Shown piece after piece: positions 1 through 8,730 of a stretch of DNA of 25,937 nucleotides (within the stretch, counting starts at the first letter, position 1; each line of letters starts with the position of its first letter). The notes under the pieces are model-generated. The model had not been told where the DNA came from, searched no databases, and saw nothing but the letters and a program-made list of their open reading frames with translations. The DNA lies in contig JAKSCP010000383.1 of the NCBI GenBank assembly GCA_022360535.1, forward strand, positions 1 through 25,937, written 5' to 3'. This DNA is from Pseudomonadales bacterium. GTDB taxonomy: Bacteria; Pseudomonadota; Gammaproteobacteria; Pseudomonadales; Pseudohongiellaceae. Position numbers and translations under genes: made by a program.

Positions 1-2
1 AA

Positions 3-434
3 CAAGTGTTAGGTGACGGGGGTACAGGTCCAGTTCGACGAATCAACACGCCCCACCCCGACGCCGGTGACGACCTGGGTGAAATTCTGGCGGTGACTAT
101 ACCCGGGGGAGAAGTAAAGTGGCGCTACCGTTCCCGACCAACGGTGAATACTGCCACGCTGACTACTGCTGGCGGTTTGGTTTTCGCAGGAGATTGGGAC
201 CGCTATGTTTATGCACTGGACGCAGAAACCGGTGAGAAACTCTGGCAGACACGGGTCACCACATCTGCCCAAGGGTTCCCCATCAGTTACGCCGTGGATG
301 GCAAACAATACATTGCCATACCTGCTGCTACCAGTGGCGCAAGTTGGGCATCCATGGTGCCCCGGGATTTATCGCCGGAATTGTCGCGTCCCCGCAGCGG
401 CAATTCACTGCATGTATTCGCTCTACCTGACTAA
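3..434 (+). CDS. PQQ-dependent dehydrogenase, C-terminal fragment (cut by left edge)
   Basis: This is the last ~144 codons of a quinoprotein dehydrogenase of the eight-bladed propeller type, which oxidises alcohols, sugars or aldehydes in the periplasm with PQQ as cofactor. The sequence shows a typical propeller blade: GGLVFAGDWDRYVYALDAET, then GEKLWQTRV, then the C-terminal signature QGFPISYAVDGKQYIAIPA. The frame is open through the left edge, so the real start lies outside the window; the GTG at 6 is only an internal valine codon. The stop is 8 bases before a small cytochrome c gene, which fits the known pairing of PQQ dehydrogenases with a c-type cytochrome acceptor. The substrate cannot be told from this fragment because the Ca/PQQ-binding part is missing. 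Confidence 0.85.
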   Translation, partial: QVLGDGGTGPVRRINTPHPDAGDDLGEILAVTIPGGEVKWRYRSRPTVNTATLTTAGGLVFAGDWDRYVYALDAETGEKLWQTRVTTSAQGFPISYAVDGKQYIAIPAATSGASWASMVPRDLSPELSRPRSGNSLHVFALPD

Positions 435-442
435 CTGAATCG

Positions 443-868
443 ATGCGCGATAACTTCTTTCTTCTCTCTATAACGCTGATAAGCCTGAGTTTGCCTCGAA
501 TCCTGTTCGCGCAATCTGAGCACCCGCTGCACCAGGGTATCTACAGTGCTGAACAAGCGAGTCGCGGTGAAGCCTCTTTCATGGCCAGTTGCGCTTCCTG
601 CCATGCCAATGATCTGCGAGGCAATAGCAATAGTCCCGGTTTGGTAGGTGTGGGATTCTTGTTTTTATGGGAAGACAGACCCCTGGCCGAACTGTTCAAC
701 AAGATGCGTAGTGAGATGCCTACGGATAGGCCGGGCAGTCTGTCCACTGCTGTCTATCTGGACCTTTTGGCCTTCATCCTGCAAAGGAACGGCTACCCCG
801 CCGGAGACAGTGATTTGTCTGGTGCCGTAGCCGAAGAACCAACAGTCCTGATCGTTGCACCGCCGTAA
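443..868 (+). CDS. Periplasmic c-type cytochrome, probable acceptor of the PQQ dehydrogenase
   Basis: A 141-residue exported monohaem cytochrome c. Residues 1-23 form a signal peptide (hydrophobic core FFLLSITLISLSL, ending LFA-Q). The haem site is CASCH at residues 50-54, and the probable axial methionine is M92 in EMPTDRPGSLS, the usual class I arrangement of a Met-Pro followed by a PG-L-S turn. Known relatives accept electrons from PQQ dehydrogenases and pass them to the terminal oxidase. The gene starts 8 bases after the dehydrogenase stop, so the two are very likely co-transcribed. The stretch after about residue 115 is a short acidic tail with no recognisable fold. The haem assignment is firm; the partner is inferred from position. 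Confidence 0.88.
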   Translation: MRDNFFLLSITLISLSLPRILFAQSEHPLHQGIYSAEQASRGEASFMASCASCHANDLRGNSNSPGLVGVGFLFLWEDRPLAELFNKMRSEMPTDRPGSLSTAVYLDLLAFILQRNGYPAGDSDLSGAVAEEPTVLIVAPP

Positions 869-871
869 AAG

Positions 872-887
872 TGTGAACTGCATCACA
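872..887. promoter_or_regulatory. Near-perfect CRP/Vfr-type binding site
   Basis: TGTGAACTGCATCACA has both conserved half-sites of the gammaproteobacterial CRP consensus (TGTGA, six-base spacer, TCACA) without a mismatch, flanked by AA on the left and TT on the right. It lies just after the cytochrome c stop and about 113-128 bases before the MoxR gene. A -10-like TAGAAT follows at 962-967, but I see no good -35. Regulation of the MoxR-DUF58-TgpA operon is the simplest reading. A second overlapping inverted repeat (AACTG/CAGTT, 876-890) also exists. Confidence 0.6.
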
Positions 888-999
888 GTTTAAGCCAGGT
901 GACCACTTGCCCAACTGGTTCTCATAAGGACTTTTTCCACCCCGCTGGCGGCAGAGACTGCTAGAATAGCCAACCCTGCCAAATGGTAGTTATCCATGT

Positions 1000-1968
1000 A
1001 TGAGGGAAAGCATGCTGCAGGAAGCTAAAGACGACTTCGGTGAACTCTTAGCCCTATTGGAACAGTCCCACAAGACCCTGGCGCAGTATTGGCTGGGCAA
1101 CGAATTCGTCATCGAAGTGTTGCTAACCAGTATTATCGCCAAGGGCCACGTATTACTGGTCGATGTGCCTGGGGTTGGCAAAACCACTCTTGCCAAAAGC
1201 ATGGCACAGGTGCTTGGTCTCGATTTCAATCGTATTCAATTCACCAACGACATTCTGCCCGCTGACATTCTTGGCGGTAGTATTTACAACGCTTCTGATG
1301 GCCAGTTCACTTTTACCCCTGGACCCATCTTCACTGATTTCTTGTTAGCCGATGAAATCAACCGCGGGCCTACCAGAAGTCAGTCCGCATTCCTGCAGGC
1401 AATGGAAGAAGGCTACGTAGCCGCCGAGGGAAAAAACTATCCGCTTTCTGATTTGTTCACCGTGATTGCAACTCAGAACCCCATCGATTTCGATAGCACT
1501 AACCCACTGCCAGAAGCGCAACTGGATCGCTTCCTCACTTCGGTAAGTTTGGGCTATCCAGACGAAACGGCAGAGCTTCATTTATTAAACGATTACAAGA
1601 ACACAGTGCGGGAAGAACCGTCGGCAATCCTGAACAAGGAACTCGTTGGACGATTACGGCAGACCTGCGATGAGGTCTTCATCCACGAAGACTTAATGCG
1701 TTATATCATCGAAATTTCCAGAAAGACCCGGGAGGACCAACGCATTAAGTTGGGCATATCGCCTCGTGGTTCAATGCACCTGGCCACAGCTTGTAAGGCC
1801 TATGCTCTGGTCAAAGGCAGACAGCAAGTGTTGGCAGAGGATGTGCAGAAACTGATTCCGCCGGTTTGGGATCATCGGGTGCTACCTCGTCATGGACGAG
1901 ACAACGACAGCAGCCTCGCCCATGAAATCCTGCAGGATATTCTGCAACAGGTTGCCGTCCCTCGATAG
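1000..1968 (+). CDS. MoxR-family AAA+ ATPase
   Basis: MoxR ATPases act as chaperone-like motors that usually work with the vWA or DUF58 protein encoded next door. This 322-residue protein is of usual length. Walker A is DVPGVGKTT (55-63), Walker B is LLADEINR with D118/E119, sensor 1 is ATQNP with N160, the likely arginine finger is R177 in LPEAQLDRF, and sensor 2 is SPRGS (254-258). The ATG at 1000 has no Shine-Dalgarno site. The ATG at 1012 (residue 5) has GAGGGA just upstream (1002-1007) and may be the true start, giving 318 residues. It heads a three-gene cassette with DUF58 and transglutaminase genes. The client or process is not known; relatives have been linked to envelope stress and cofactor insertion. 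Confidence 0.93.
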   Translation: MRESMLQEAKDDFGELLALLEQSHKTLAQYWLGNEFVIEVLLTSIIAKGHVLLVDVPGVGKTTLAKSMAQVLGLDFNRIQFTNDILPADILGGSIYNASDGQFTFTPGPIFTDFLLADEINRGPTRSQSAFLQAMEEGYVAAEGKNYPLSDLFTVIATQNPIDFDSTNPLPEAQLDRFLTSVSLGYPDETAELHLLNDYKNTVREEPSAILNKELVGRLRQTCDEVFIHEDLMRYIIEISRKTREDQRIKLGISPRGSMHLATACKAYALVKGRQQVLAEDVQKLIPPVWDHRVLPRHGRDNDSSLAHEILQDILQQVAVPR

Positions 1969-2064
1969 ACTGCGCATGCTTGTGTTGCTGCACTGCCAGT
2001 TACCAGACCGTAAGTTCCTGACAGCAGACGTAGGAAGAGCATCCAATCTGACTATTACTAAACC

Positions 2065-3399
2065 ATGAGTGAACTAGCCGACCGACCCCTACGCGTCCCT
2101 GATGAAACTATCCTCATTCATTGGTGGCGCCTGTTCCGTTGGTTCGCCAATCTGCGACTGGTTCCCAGACTCAAAGAACACACGGCGCGACCACTCATGC
2201 GCCTGTACCGCATGGCGTTTTATGATGGCCTGACCCGAATTGGCAAGATCATGCTGATTAGTTCGCTGCTGATCTTCTTATTCAGCTACCGGGTGAATAG
2301 TGATTTCCTGTTACTTACTGCCGCAGTCTGCGCTGCATTATTGTCCTGGAGTATTGCACTCGGCTTCGTATTTCGCCCCCGCGTGACGGTGCTAAGACAA
2401 ACCCCAGACTCGGCTGTGGCGGGTGAGTTGTGCAACTCTCAAATTACCATCCACAACAATAGTAAGCGCACTCTCTACAATTTTGCTGTACGGGAAATGG
2501 TGATTCCGGATGGACAATGGCCTAAGGAGTGGCAACGCCCTTACCAGGCGCAACTTCCCGGTCAGCAACAAACCACTCTCAGTGTCAGCTTTGTGCCGCG
2601 CAAGCGGGGCGTGATGCAACTCTCCGGAATAGCGATACAAAGCTACTTCCCGTTCTTTCTCACTCGCTACACAGCAAGGGAAAAGCAGGACTCAACACTC
2701 TATGTGTTGCCGGAGACCCTGGACGTCGCCCTGCCATCTTTGCGCCAGCTGGCAGAACAGGCTAGCAAGCAACTCACGCTCGGTTACGAAAACACGCGGC
2801 AGGGGCCGGCCCTGGAATACAGTTACTCTCGCCCCTACCAAACAGGAGATTCATTGCGCCGACTCGATCATCGTGCCAGCAGTCGTTACGGTGAACCAAT
2901 GAGTAAGGTATTCGAGGGCTCAGAGGAGATCAGACGTGACCAGGTCTATTTGATGGTGGACCTGACTCTTCAGGATTTTCAGCTTTGGCAGCGTCGTCCT
3001 GTACGCACCAAATCCCTTGACCAACGCCTTGCTCTGGCTGTGGAGATTGGGCTGTCGGCGCAGAATGAAGGGTTTAGTCTTGCCGCCCTGTCCACAGGCG
3101 CCCAATGGCATGAAATCGAAAACATTACCAAATTCTATCAACACATAGCCACCTGCCAGCCACAGCGCGCGGTGGCACATCTCGATTCCGCTCTGCCCAG
3201 CACTCTAAACAATGAAAATGGACTCTATGTCATCGTCACTGGTCGCTGGACTGATGAAGTGGCATCGAAAGTAGAAAAGTGGCAGCGTGCTGGCATCGTT
3301 GTGTTGGTTTTTCTGATTGCTGAATCGGAAGAACACAAAGACAGTTTACCCACCGGTAAACAATTCATCGAAGTGCAACTGAGTGGTACTGATTCATGA
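2065..3399 (+). CDS. DUF58 membrane-anchored protein
   Basis: A 444-residue member of the DUF58 family, the standard partner of MoxR ATPases. Two membrane helices lie at about residues 61-75 and 81-103. The family motif is at 255-284 (Y258, G261-D262, R265, then LDHRASSR). The family usually has a tryptophan at the place of H269 (consensus D-W-R), so this is a small departure. A vWA-like segment follows, with LMVDLTL at about 296-302. A 96-base gap separates it from the MoxR gene, and its TGA overlaps the next gene's ATG (ATGA at 3396-3399), so translation is coupled to the transglutaminase. A long N-terminal extension (about 60 residues) rich in W and R precedes the first helix. The family is certain; the cellular job is not known. 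Confidence 0.9.
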   Translation: MSELADRPLRVPDETILIHWWRLFRWFANLRLVPRLKEHTARPLMRLYRMAFYDGLTRIGKIMLISSLLIFLFSYRVNSDFLLLTAAVCAALLSWSIALGFVFRPRVTVLRQTPDSAVAGELCNSQITIHNNSKRTLYNFAVREMVIPDGQWPKEWQRPYQAQLPGQQQTTLSVSFVPRKRGVMQLSGIAIQSYFPFFLTRYTAREKQDSTLYVLPETLDVALPSLRQLAEQASKQLTLGYENTRQGPALEYSYSRPYQTGDSLRRLDHRASSRYGEPMSKVFEGSEEIRRDQVYLMVDLTLQDFQLWQRRPVRTKSLDQRLALAVEIGLSAQNEGFSLAALSTGAQWHEIENITKFYQHIATCQPQRAVAHLDSALPSTLNNENGLYVIVTGRWTDEVASKVEKWQRAGIVVLVFLIAESEEHKDSLPTGKQFIEVQLSGTDS

Positions 3400-5357
3400 T
3401 GTCATTAGGTACCATGTGTCTCACTTTGTTTATTTCAGTGTTGTCCTGGCACCTCTCCACATCGATGGAGTTACCCATCGTTGCCTATGCAGGGACGGCA
3501 CTAAGTCTGCTGGCCGGATTGAAACTGGTCACAGTGGAGCGACCAACCTGGGGGCTGGTGTTCGTGCTGTTGGCGACCGGCGCCTTCATGGGGAACCAGA
3601 TTCTTGAAGATTGGGCTATCGAAGGCTCCTGGCCTCAGGACAACGGTCTTGGTGCTGGCCTGGTTATTGGACTGCTGATCTATCTGTTGTGGGTTTTTGC
3701 CGCACGCCAAAGCGAAAAGATTGAACTGGCATTGGATCGAGACACCCAGACCATTCTTGTTATCGGCCTATTGCTGCTACTGCTCATGGCTCCCGCGGAG
3801 CAGACCATTATCTTCATTCTCGACGAACGCATCGGACTACTGACACTGCTCGGAATCCTGCTCGCCAGTTTGTCTCTGTTAGCGGATCGGGTAGGCACCC
3901 AACTGGTGCCACGTTTACTGCTGTTTGTGCCTATTCTGCTGACGGTCCCTGTATTCAACAGCCTGCTGGAAATCGGACAGCGACCCGTTATCGCCGCTAT
4001 CGGAACTTTGATGCCAAACCCGAGCAATTTCACCCCCACGGGTTTTTCACCATCGCAACAACTTTCGTCAAGATCGTTTCTGCGGCCATCCAGTCGGGCG
4101 GTTATGCGAATACGTGGTGAGCAGTACCCTGGCCGTTACCTGGTGGGCAATCGCTTGAGCTTTCTTGACGATGAGCTGGTATGGCGACCTACTGTTCGCA
4201 GCACGCAATTGCTTACGACCTTAGACGCCGAGCTGACTGAGTCCAGTGATTGGCGTTATCCCATCGAAAATGATGTGGTTTCGAGCTATCCACCCAGCGA
4301 CTACACGGTTCACAACCTGAACAGTGACTACTTTGTCTTCATGAGCCCCGGCACAACCCATATCAGTGGTCGCTTTGAGGAAATGAGTCGGGACCCAACT
4401 TATTCCTATGTTTGGACCGCTGAGTTTGACCGCGGCGCAGATCGACGCTGGCGCGTCGAAACTGGTAGCAATCCACAACCGTCTGAACTGGAGCAGCAGA
4501 ATTTGTTACTACCAGTTTTTTGGGATGACAGTTTACAAGCCAAAGCCGAAGAGTTTCGCGCTACGCAGCGAACAGACACAGTAAGCAATCTGGTCAACTA
4601 CTTCACTTCTCGCCGCTATTCCCTGAGCACCAATTTTGATCCAGACCAACCCTTCCATGATTTCTTTCTCAATGATCGTGCTGCCTATTGTTTTTGGTTT
4701 GCAACTGGAGCAACACTGGCGCTAAGAGCCAATGGTATTCCCAGTCGCCTGGTGAGTGGTTATGCCATCAACGAACAGATCTCGCCAGATATGTGGCTGG
4801 TAAGAAATCGTGATGCCCATAGCTGGGTGGAATGGCAAGACGAGGACGGCTATTGGCACACTGTTGACCCTACCCCGGCCAGTATTGAATCGTTCTTCGG
4901 TGGCTATCGCTCTTCGCAGGTCAGTCAATGGTACCACTACCTCGCTGGGCAATGGCAGGCACTAATTGATTGGGTCCTGGAAGATGAACTTATCGCCAAT
5001 CTGGTGCGCTATGGTGGTGTATTGATTCTTATCTTCCTGTTCACTCGCGAATACCGTCGCCTGAGGGGAGAAAGGCAAAGTCTTAACAACCGCGCACGAC
5101 GCTGGCAAAAACTCTGGCTGCGCTTCATTCAAAAATCCAATCTGCCATTACAACCGTCCTGGACAGCCGCGACCTATGCCGACAATCTTCCGGGAAGCTG
5201 GTCAGATGATGCGCGCGGCGCCGTGCTGCGATTTCTCGATGCCTACAGTAGCAACCGTTTTTCCGCCAATGATGAAGCGGCCATTGAAACTGTGGAGAAA
5301 TCACTGGATAGCTGCATTCGAGCGCTATCGGAGTCCAGATCAACGCTCCCGACGTAG
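3396..5357 (+). CDS. TgpA-like membrane transglutaminase-fold protein
   Basis: A 653-residue integral membrane protein. The N-terminal ~190 residues hold several hydrophobic helices, then comes a periplasmic transglutaminase-core domain. The catalytic triad is complete: C432 in AAYCFWFATG, H475 in DAHSWVEW and D491 in VDPTP. One more membrane helix sits at about 533-553, and a cytoplasmic tail of ~100 residues (a DUF4129-like position) closes the protein. This is the layout of Pseudomonas TgpA, an inner-membrane protein with a periplasmic transglutaminase domain. Its start overlaps the DUF58 stop by four bases, so the three proteins are probably made together. Its natural substrate is unknown. 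Confidence 0.9.
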   Translation: MMSLGTMCLTLFISVLSWHLSTSMELPIVAYAGTALSLLAGLKLVTVERPTWGLVFVLLATGAFMGNQILEDWAIEGSWPQDNGLGAGLVIGLLIYLLWVFAARQSEKIELALDRDTQTILVIGLLLLLLMAPAEQTIIFILDERIGLLTLLGILLASLSLLADRVGTQLVPRLLLFVPILLTVPVFNSLLEIGQRPVIAAIGTLMPNPSNFTPTGFSPSQQLSSRSFLRPSSRAVMRIRGEQYPGRYLVGNRLSFLDDELVWRPTVRSTQLLTTLDAELTESSDWRYPIENDVVSSYPPSDYTVHNLNSDYFVFMSPGTTHISGRFEEMSRDPTYSYVWTAEFDRGADRRWRVETGSNPQPSELEQQNLLLPVFWDDSLQAKAEEFRATQRTDTVSNLVNYFTSRRYSLSTNFDPDQPFHDFFLNDRAAYCFWFATGATLALRANGIPSRLVSGYAINEQISPDMWLVRNRDAHSWVEWQDEDGYWHTVDPTPASIESFFGGYRSSQVSQWYHYLAGQWQALIDWVLEDELIANLVRYGGVLILIFLFTREYRRLRGERQSLNNRARRWQKLWLRFIQKSNLPLQPSWTAATYADNLPGSWSDDARGAVLRFLDAYSSNRFSANDEAAIETVEKSLDSCIRALSESRSTLPT

Positions 5358-5455
5358 TATCTAACACCAGCATTTAAGGCAACAAAGTCATTCAGCCTTT
5401 GTCATAGAGCGCTGCGACTGCCAAAATTGCTACTGATTATTAGGAGTAGAAGTTA

Positions 5456-7231
5456 ATGCCCGAGTATAGAGCTCCCATTCGCGACATCCAGTTTGCACTT
5501 TTCGATGTACTGGACTCTGAAACCCACTATCAACGCATCCAGGCTGAAGAAGCCAGTCGTGATCTGGTGGAGGCCATTATCAATGAGGGAGCAAAGTTTT
5601 CTGAGGAAGTACTAGCTCCGCTCTATCAGTCCGGCGATGAGGGTTGCCAATTCGACAACGGCAAGGTCACTACGCCTGCAGGGTTCAAAGAAGCCTATCA
5701 CCAGTATGTGGAAGGCGGTTGGCCTTCTCTGTCTGGTGATCCCGCCTATGGCGGTCAAGGCTTGCCCGAATCTCTATCTCTGGCACTTAACGAAATGATC
5801 AACACCGCCAACTGGGCCTGGGGCATGTATCCCGGCCTCAGTCATGGCGCAAAGTTGACGCTTTCGCAGTATGGCACAGAAGACCAGAAACAAACTTACC
5901 TGAGTAAACTAACCAGTGGTGAATGGACGGGTACCATGTGTTTAACCGAGCCACACTGCGGTACAGATCTTGGACTACTGAAAACCAGGGCCGAACCGCA
6001 GGCTGATGGCAGCTATCGAATTAACGGCACCAAGATATTCATTTCCGCCGGTGAACATGACATGGCGGAAAACATCGTGCATATCGTCCTGGCACGCCTG
6101 CCTGACGCACCCGGCGGCACCAAAGGCATCTCTCTCTTCATTGTTCCGCGCAATGAAGCTGAATCACTAAACCACAAGAATGTGAATTGCGGTTCTATTG
6201 AACACAAGATGGGTATTCATGGAAACGCAACAGCGGTTCTCAACTTTGATGATGCGCAAGGCTTTCTCATTGGTCCGGAAAACGAAGGCTTGCGCTGTAT
6301 GTTCACTTTCATGAACTTCGCGCGATTGGGTACGGCGCTGCAAGGCATGGTAGCAGCAGAGTTGAGCTATCAGGGGTCCTTGGCTTATGCCAAAGATCGC
6401 CTCGCCATGCGTGCACTTTCCGGGCCAGTCTTTCCCGAAAAACCCGCTGATCCCATCATAGTTCACCCCGACGTACGTCGCATGCTGCTAACGCAGCGTG
6501 CCATCTCCGAAGGTGGCAGAGCGATGATTTACTACTGCTCGCAATTAGGCGATGTAGTCCATGCCAAGAACAGTAGTGAAGAAGATATCGAGGAAGCCGA
6601 AGCGATCATGAGTGTGCTGACACCGATCGCCAAAGCCTTCCTGACCGAGACCTGATACGAGGCAGCCAACCTTGGATTACAGGTGTTTGGAGGTCATGGT
6701 TACATTCGTGAATGGGGTATGGAACAGATCGTAAGAGATACCCGAATTAGCACCTTGTATGAAGGCACCACCGGGATTCAAGCGCTGGATCTAATCGGGC
6801 GCAAAGTGCTGGCAGACCGAGGAAAGATGTTGCGTTTCTGGACTCGTATCATTCATCGCTTCTGTCGCGATAACGACAAACGCAAAATGCAGGAGTTCAT
6901 AAAGCCGTTACGCAGGTACTACCGGGAGTGGGGAGGCTTCACCAACAAGATTGGTCTCAAGGCGATGAAGAATCGAGATGAAGTAGGCGCAGCAGCCTAT
7001 GACTACCTCATGTATTCAGGTTACGTGAGTCTTGCCTATTTCTGGGCCAAGATTGCCGATGCCGCTTACGACAAGCTGGAAGCCGGAACCGATGATCCGG
7101 ATTACTATCAGGCCAAGATCAAGACCGCCAGATTCTATTACAAGAAGTTGCTGCCGCGGGCCAAGATGCACAAAGAAGTGATGATGAGCGGCGCCAAGAC
7201 TCTACTGGATCTTAAACAGGAAGATTTTTAA
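5456..7231 (+). pseudogene. Acyl-CoA dehydrogenase interrupted by one in-frame TGA
   Basis: The reading frame matches a large (~590 residue) FAD-dependent acyl-CoA dehydrogenase of fatty-acid beta-oxidation. A good Shine-Dalgarno site (AGGAG, 5442-5446) sets the ATG at 5456. The first 399 codons carry the N-terminal and middle domains (for example MCLTEPHCGTDLG, the flavin-contacting strand). Codon 400 is TGA (6653-6655), and the same frame then continues without a shift: YEAANLGLQVFGGHGYIREW, then the catalytic-base motif LYEGTTGIQ, whose Glu is codon 436. The truncated product would therefore lack the catalytic base. Relatives have a glycine at the TGA position, so one base change (GGA to TGA) explains it. 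No other damage is visible, which suggests a recent mutation or a sequence error. A GTG at 6683 could restart translation but has no clear ribosome site. Confidence 0.85.
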
Positions 7232-7437
7232 CCACCCCTAGTCTGCAAAATCTTAACTCCAGACAGACTCTTGTCTGATTGCAACCGTTTATGCCTGATC
7301 TTTATAAGTGTGTCCTGACCCTTATTGCACACTATTCAACAACTCATTTAGGTCAGTTCTGAATACTAACTTCTAAACGAGACCTGGTTCGGGCTAGCCT
7401 GTTATTCAAGTGCAGAGTCGCCTATCCGCACGTCTCC

Positions 7438-7465
7438 GAGGGATTTGTGAAATTCACTATCCCTC
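7438..7465. repeat. 28-base inverted repeat (hairpin)
   Basis: The arms GAGGGAT (7438-7444) and ATCCCTC (7459-7465) pair over 7 bases. Inside lies a second small palindrome, GTGAA-A-TTCAC (7447-7457). It is 207 bases after the acyl-CoA dehydrogenase stop and is not followed by a T-run on either strand, so it is not a standard intrinsic terminator. It may be an operator or an mRNA 3'-end structure. Confidence 0.5.
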
Positions 7466-7584
7466 AGTAACAAATCTCACCAACTCTTCGTCTAACTCCC
7501 CATAAACTATCCGCCCACCTCACCAACCTCGTCTGAAAGCCCCGTAATTCGGGCCCTCTGGAGTTGGCCCGTGGTTTGCTGTGG

Positions 7585-7657
7585 TTTACAGTAACTGCAG
7601 TGTAAAAACGCTTATAGTGGCAATAACTACACTGTGGGAACTATGAGTTATAGTGGC
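7585..7657 (+). promoter_or_regulatory. Probable promoter/operator region of the ABC exporter operon
   Basis: An inverted repeat TTTACA-N10-TGTAAA (7585-7606) is followed by two direct copies of TTATAGTGGC (7612-7621, 7648-7657; 36 bases apart, about 3.4 helical turns). The pattern lies 70-140 bases before the ABC ATPase start, where a repressor or activator would act. TATAGT in either copy could be a -10 box, but no -35 stands at the ideal distance. This is pattern evidence only. Confidence 0.35.
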
Positions 7658-7725
7658 TTCAGCCTCTAACGATTCGATAACAAAGAAAACAGGATTGTGG
7701 CCAATTATCTGGCCTATGGGCTTAC

Positions 7726-8730
7726 ATGTTGCAACAGACCAAGATTGCCAATGCCATCACGGTTGAAACCCGTGACCTTCGACTCGACTACGGTGAGCTC
7801 ACCGCAGTCAGCAACGTCAATCTGCAGATCACCGCCGGCGAGATCTATGGCCTGGTTGGGCCTAACGGCGCGGGCAAGAGCAGCCTGCTCAAGATGCTGG
7901 CAAACCTGAACCGCCCTACCTATGGGGAAATCTTCATTAATGGCATTGATCTGGCTGAAGATCCATGGAGCATTCATCGTGACGTTGGATACATGCCTGA
8001 TCTTTCGCCGGTGGCGCCTGAGCTGAAAGTCTGGGAGTTCCTGGAGTTCTTCGCTGCGGCTTATGACATACCGGCCCACGAACGCAAAGCCCGAGTCGAA
8101 GAATGCCTGGAACAAGTGAAAATGGCTGAACACCGGGAGGCCTATGGCAAGGGATTGTCCCGCGGCATGATGCAACGGGTCGTACTGGCCAAGACTTTAA
8201 TTCCTCGCCCAAAGATTTTGCTGCTGGATGAACCCGCCAGCGGCATGGACCCCATAGCCCGCATCAATCTGAAGAACATTCTGGTCGATCTTAGCCACCA
8301 GGGTGTCACCACCATTGTGTCATCGCACATTCTCACGGAGTTGGGTGATATGTGCACCTCCCTGGGCATCATGCACAAAGGAGAATTGGTTAAGACCGGC
8401 AATAAAGCCAGTCTTCTGGTAGAACATCCTGTACACACCCGTTCACTCACTGCACTGCTGGAAGACTTCACTATCGACGGCGGTAGAGTAATCACGGTTT
8501 TAGAAGCCAATGAACACGTGTCTGAGATAGTTCACGAAGGGGGCGCGTTCGTCATTAGTTTCAGCGGTGATGAAATAGCGGAGGCTGAACTGCTTCGGGA
8601 ACTCATCGAGGCAGGCGTAAAAGTGACTTCCTTTAGCCGTGAGACCGCCAGTATGGAAGACGTATTGGTGAAACTGGTGGCGCCGGAACAGCAAGCTGAA
8701 TCTGCGGCGGAGGGAGAGGACCATGACTGA
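7726..8730 (+). CDS. ABC-2 type exporter, ATP-binding subunit
   Basis: A 334-residue ATPase of the CcmA/drug-exporter class that powers the membrane permease encoded next. Walker A is GPNGAGKSS (45-53), the signature is LSRGMMQRV (144-152), Walker B is ILLLDEP with D168/E169, and the H-loop histidine is H201 in VSSHILTE. The Q-loop position reads GYMPD rather than GY-P-Q, a change common in this exporter class. A C-terminal domain of ~100 residues ends in an acidic tail. The ribosome-binding site of the ATG at 7726 is poor (GGG at 7718-7720). Its last 8 bases overlap the permease gene. Substrate unknown. Confidence 0.9.
   Translation: MLQQTKIANAITVETRDLRLDYGELTAVSNVNLQITAGEIYGLVGPNGAGKSSLLKMLANLNRPTYGEIFINGIDLAEDPWSIHRDVGYMPDLSPVAPELKVWEFLEFFAAAYDIPAHERKARVEECLEQVKMAEHREAYGKGLSRGMMQRVVLAKTLIPRPKILLLDEPASGMDPIARINLKNILVDLSHQGVTTIVSSHILTELGDMCTSLGIMHKGELVKTGNKASLLVEHPVHTRSLTALLEDFTIDGGRVITVLEANEHVSEIVHEGGAFVISFSGDEIAEAELLRELIEAGVKVTSFSRETASMEDVLVKLVAPEQQAESAAEGEDHD

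Larger units (their letters stand above)
7232..7725. other. 494-base gene-free region rich in short repeats
   Basis: No convincing gene is present on either strand. From left to right it holds a short hairpin CAGAC-TCTT-GTCTG (7264-7277), a longer hairpin at 7438-7465, an imperfect direct repeat starting CTCACCAAC at 7476-7501 and 7519-7543, a ten-base-period repeat of GTGGTTT (7571-7577 and 7581-7587), an inverted repeat TTTACA/TGTAAA (7585-7606), and two copies of TTATAGTGGC (7612-7621 and 7648-7657). The last 150 bases presumably contain the promoter and operators of the ABC exporter; each TTATAGTGGC copy contains a -10-like TATAGT. None of the binding proteins can be named. Confidence 0.6.

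Noticed and set aside
6653..6700. TGA as a selenocysteine codon with a downstream stem (CCAACC...GG-TTGG)
   Set aside because: The family has Gly, not Cys, at this place, the stem is short and bulged, and no SECIS-like loop is seen.
6683..7231. Separate gene starting at the GTG at 6683
   Set aside because: No ribosome site; the first residues are the middle of the GGHGY motif of the dehydrogenase, so it is the broken gene's second part.
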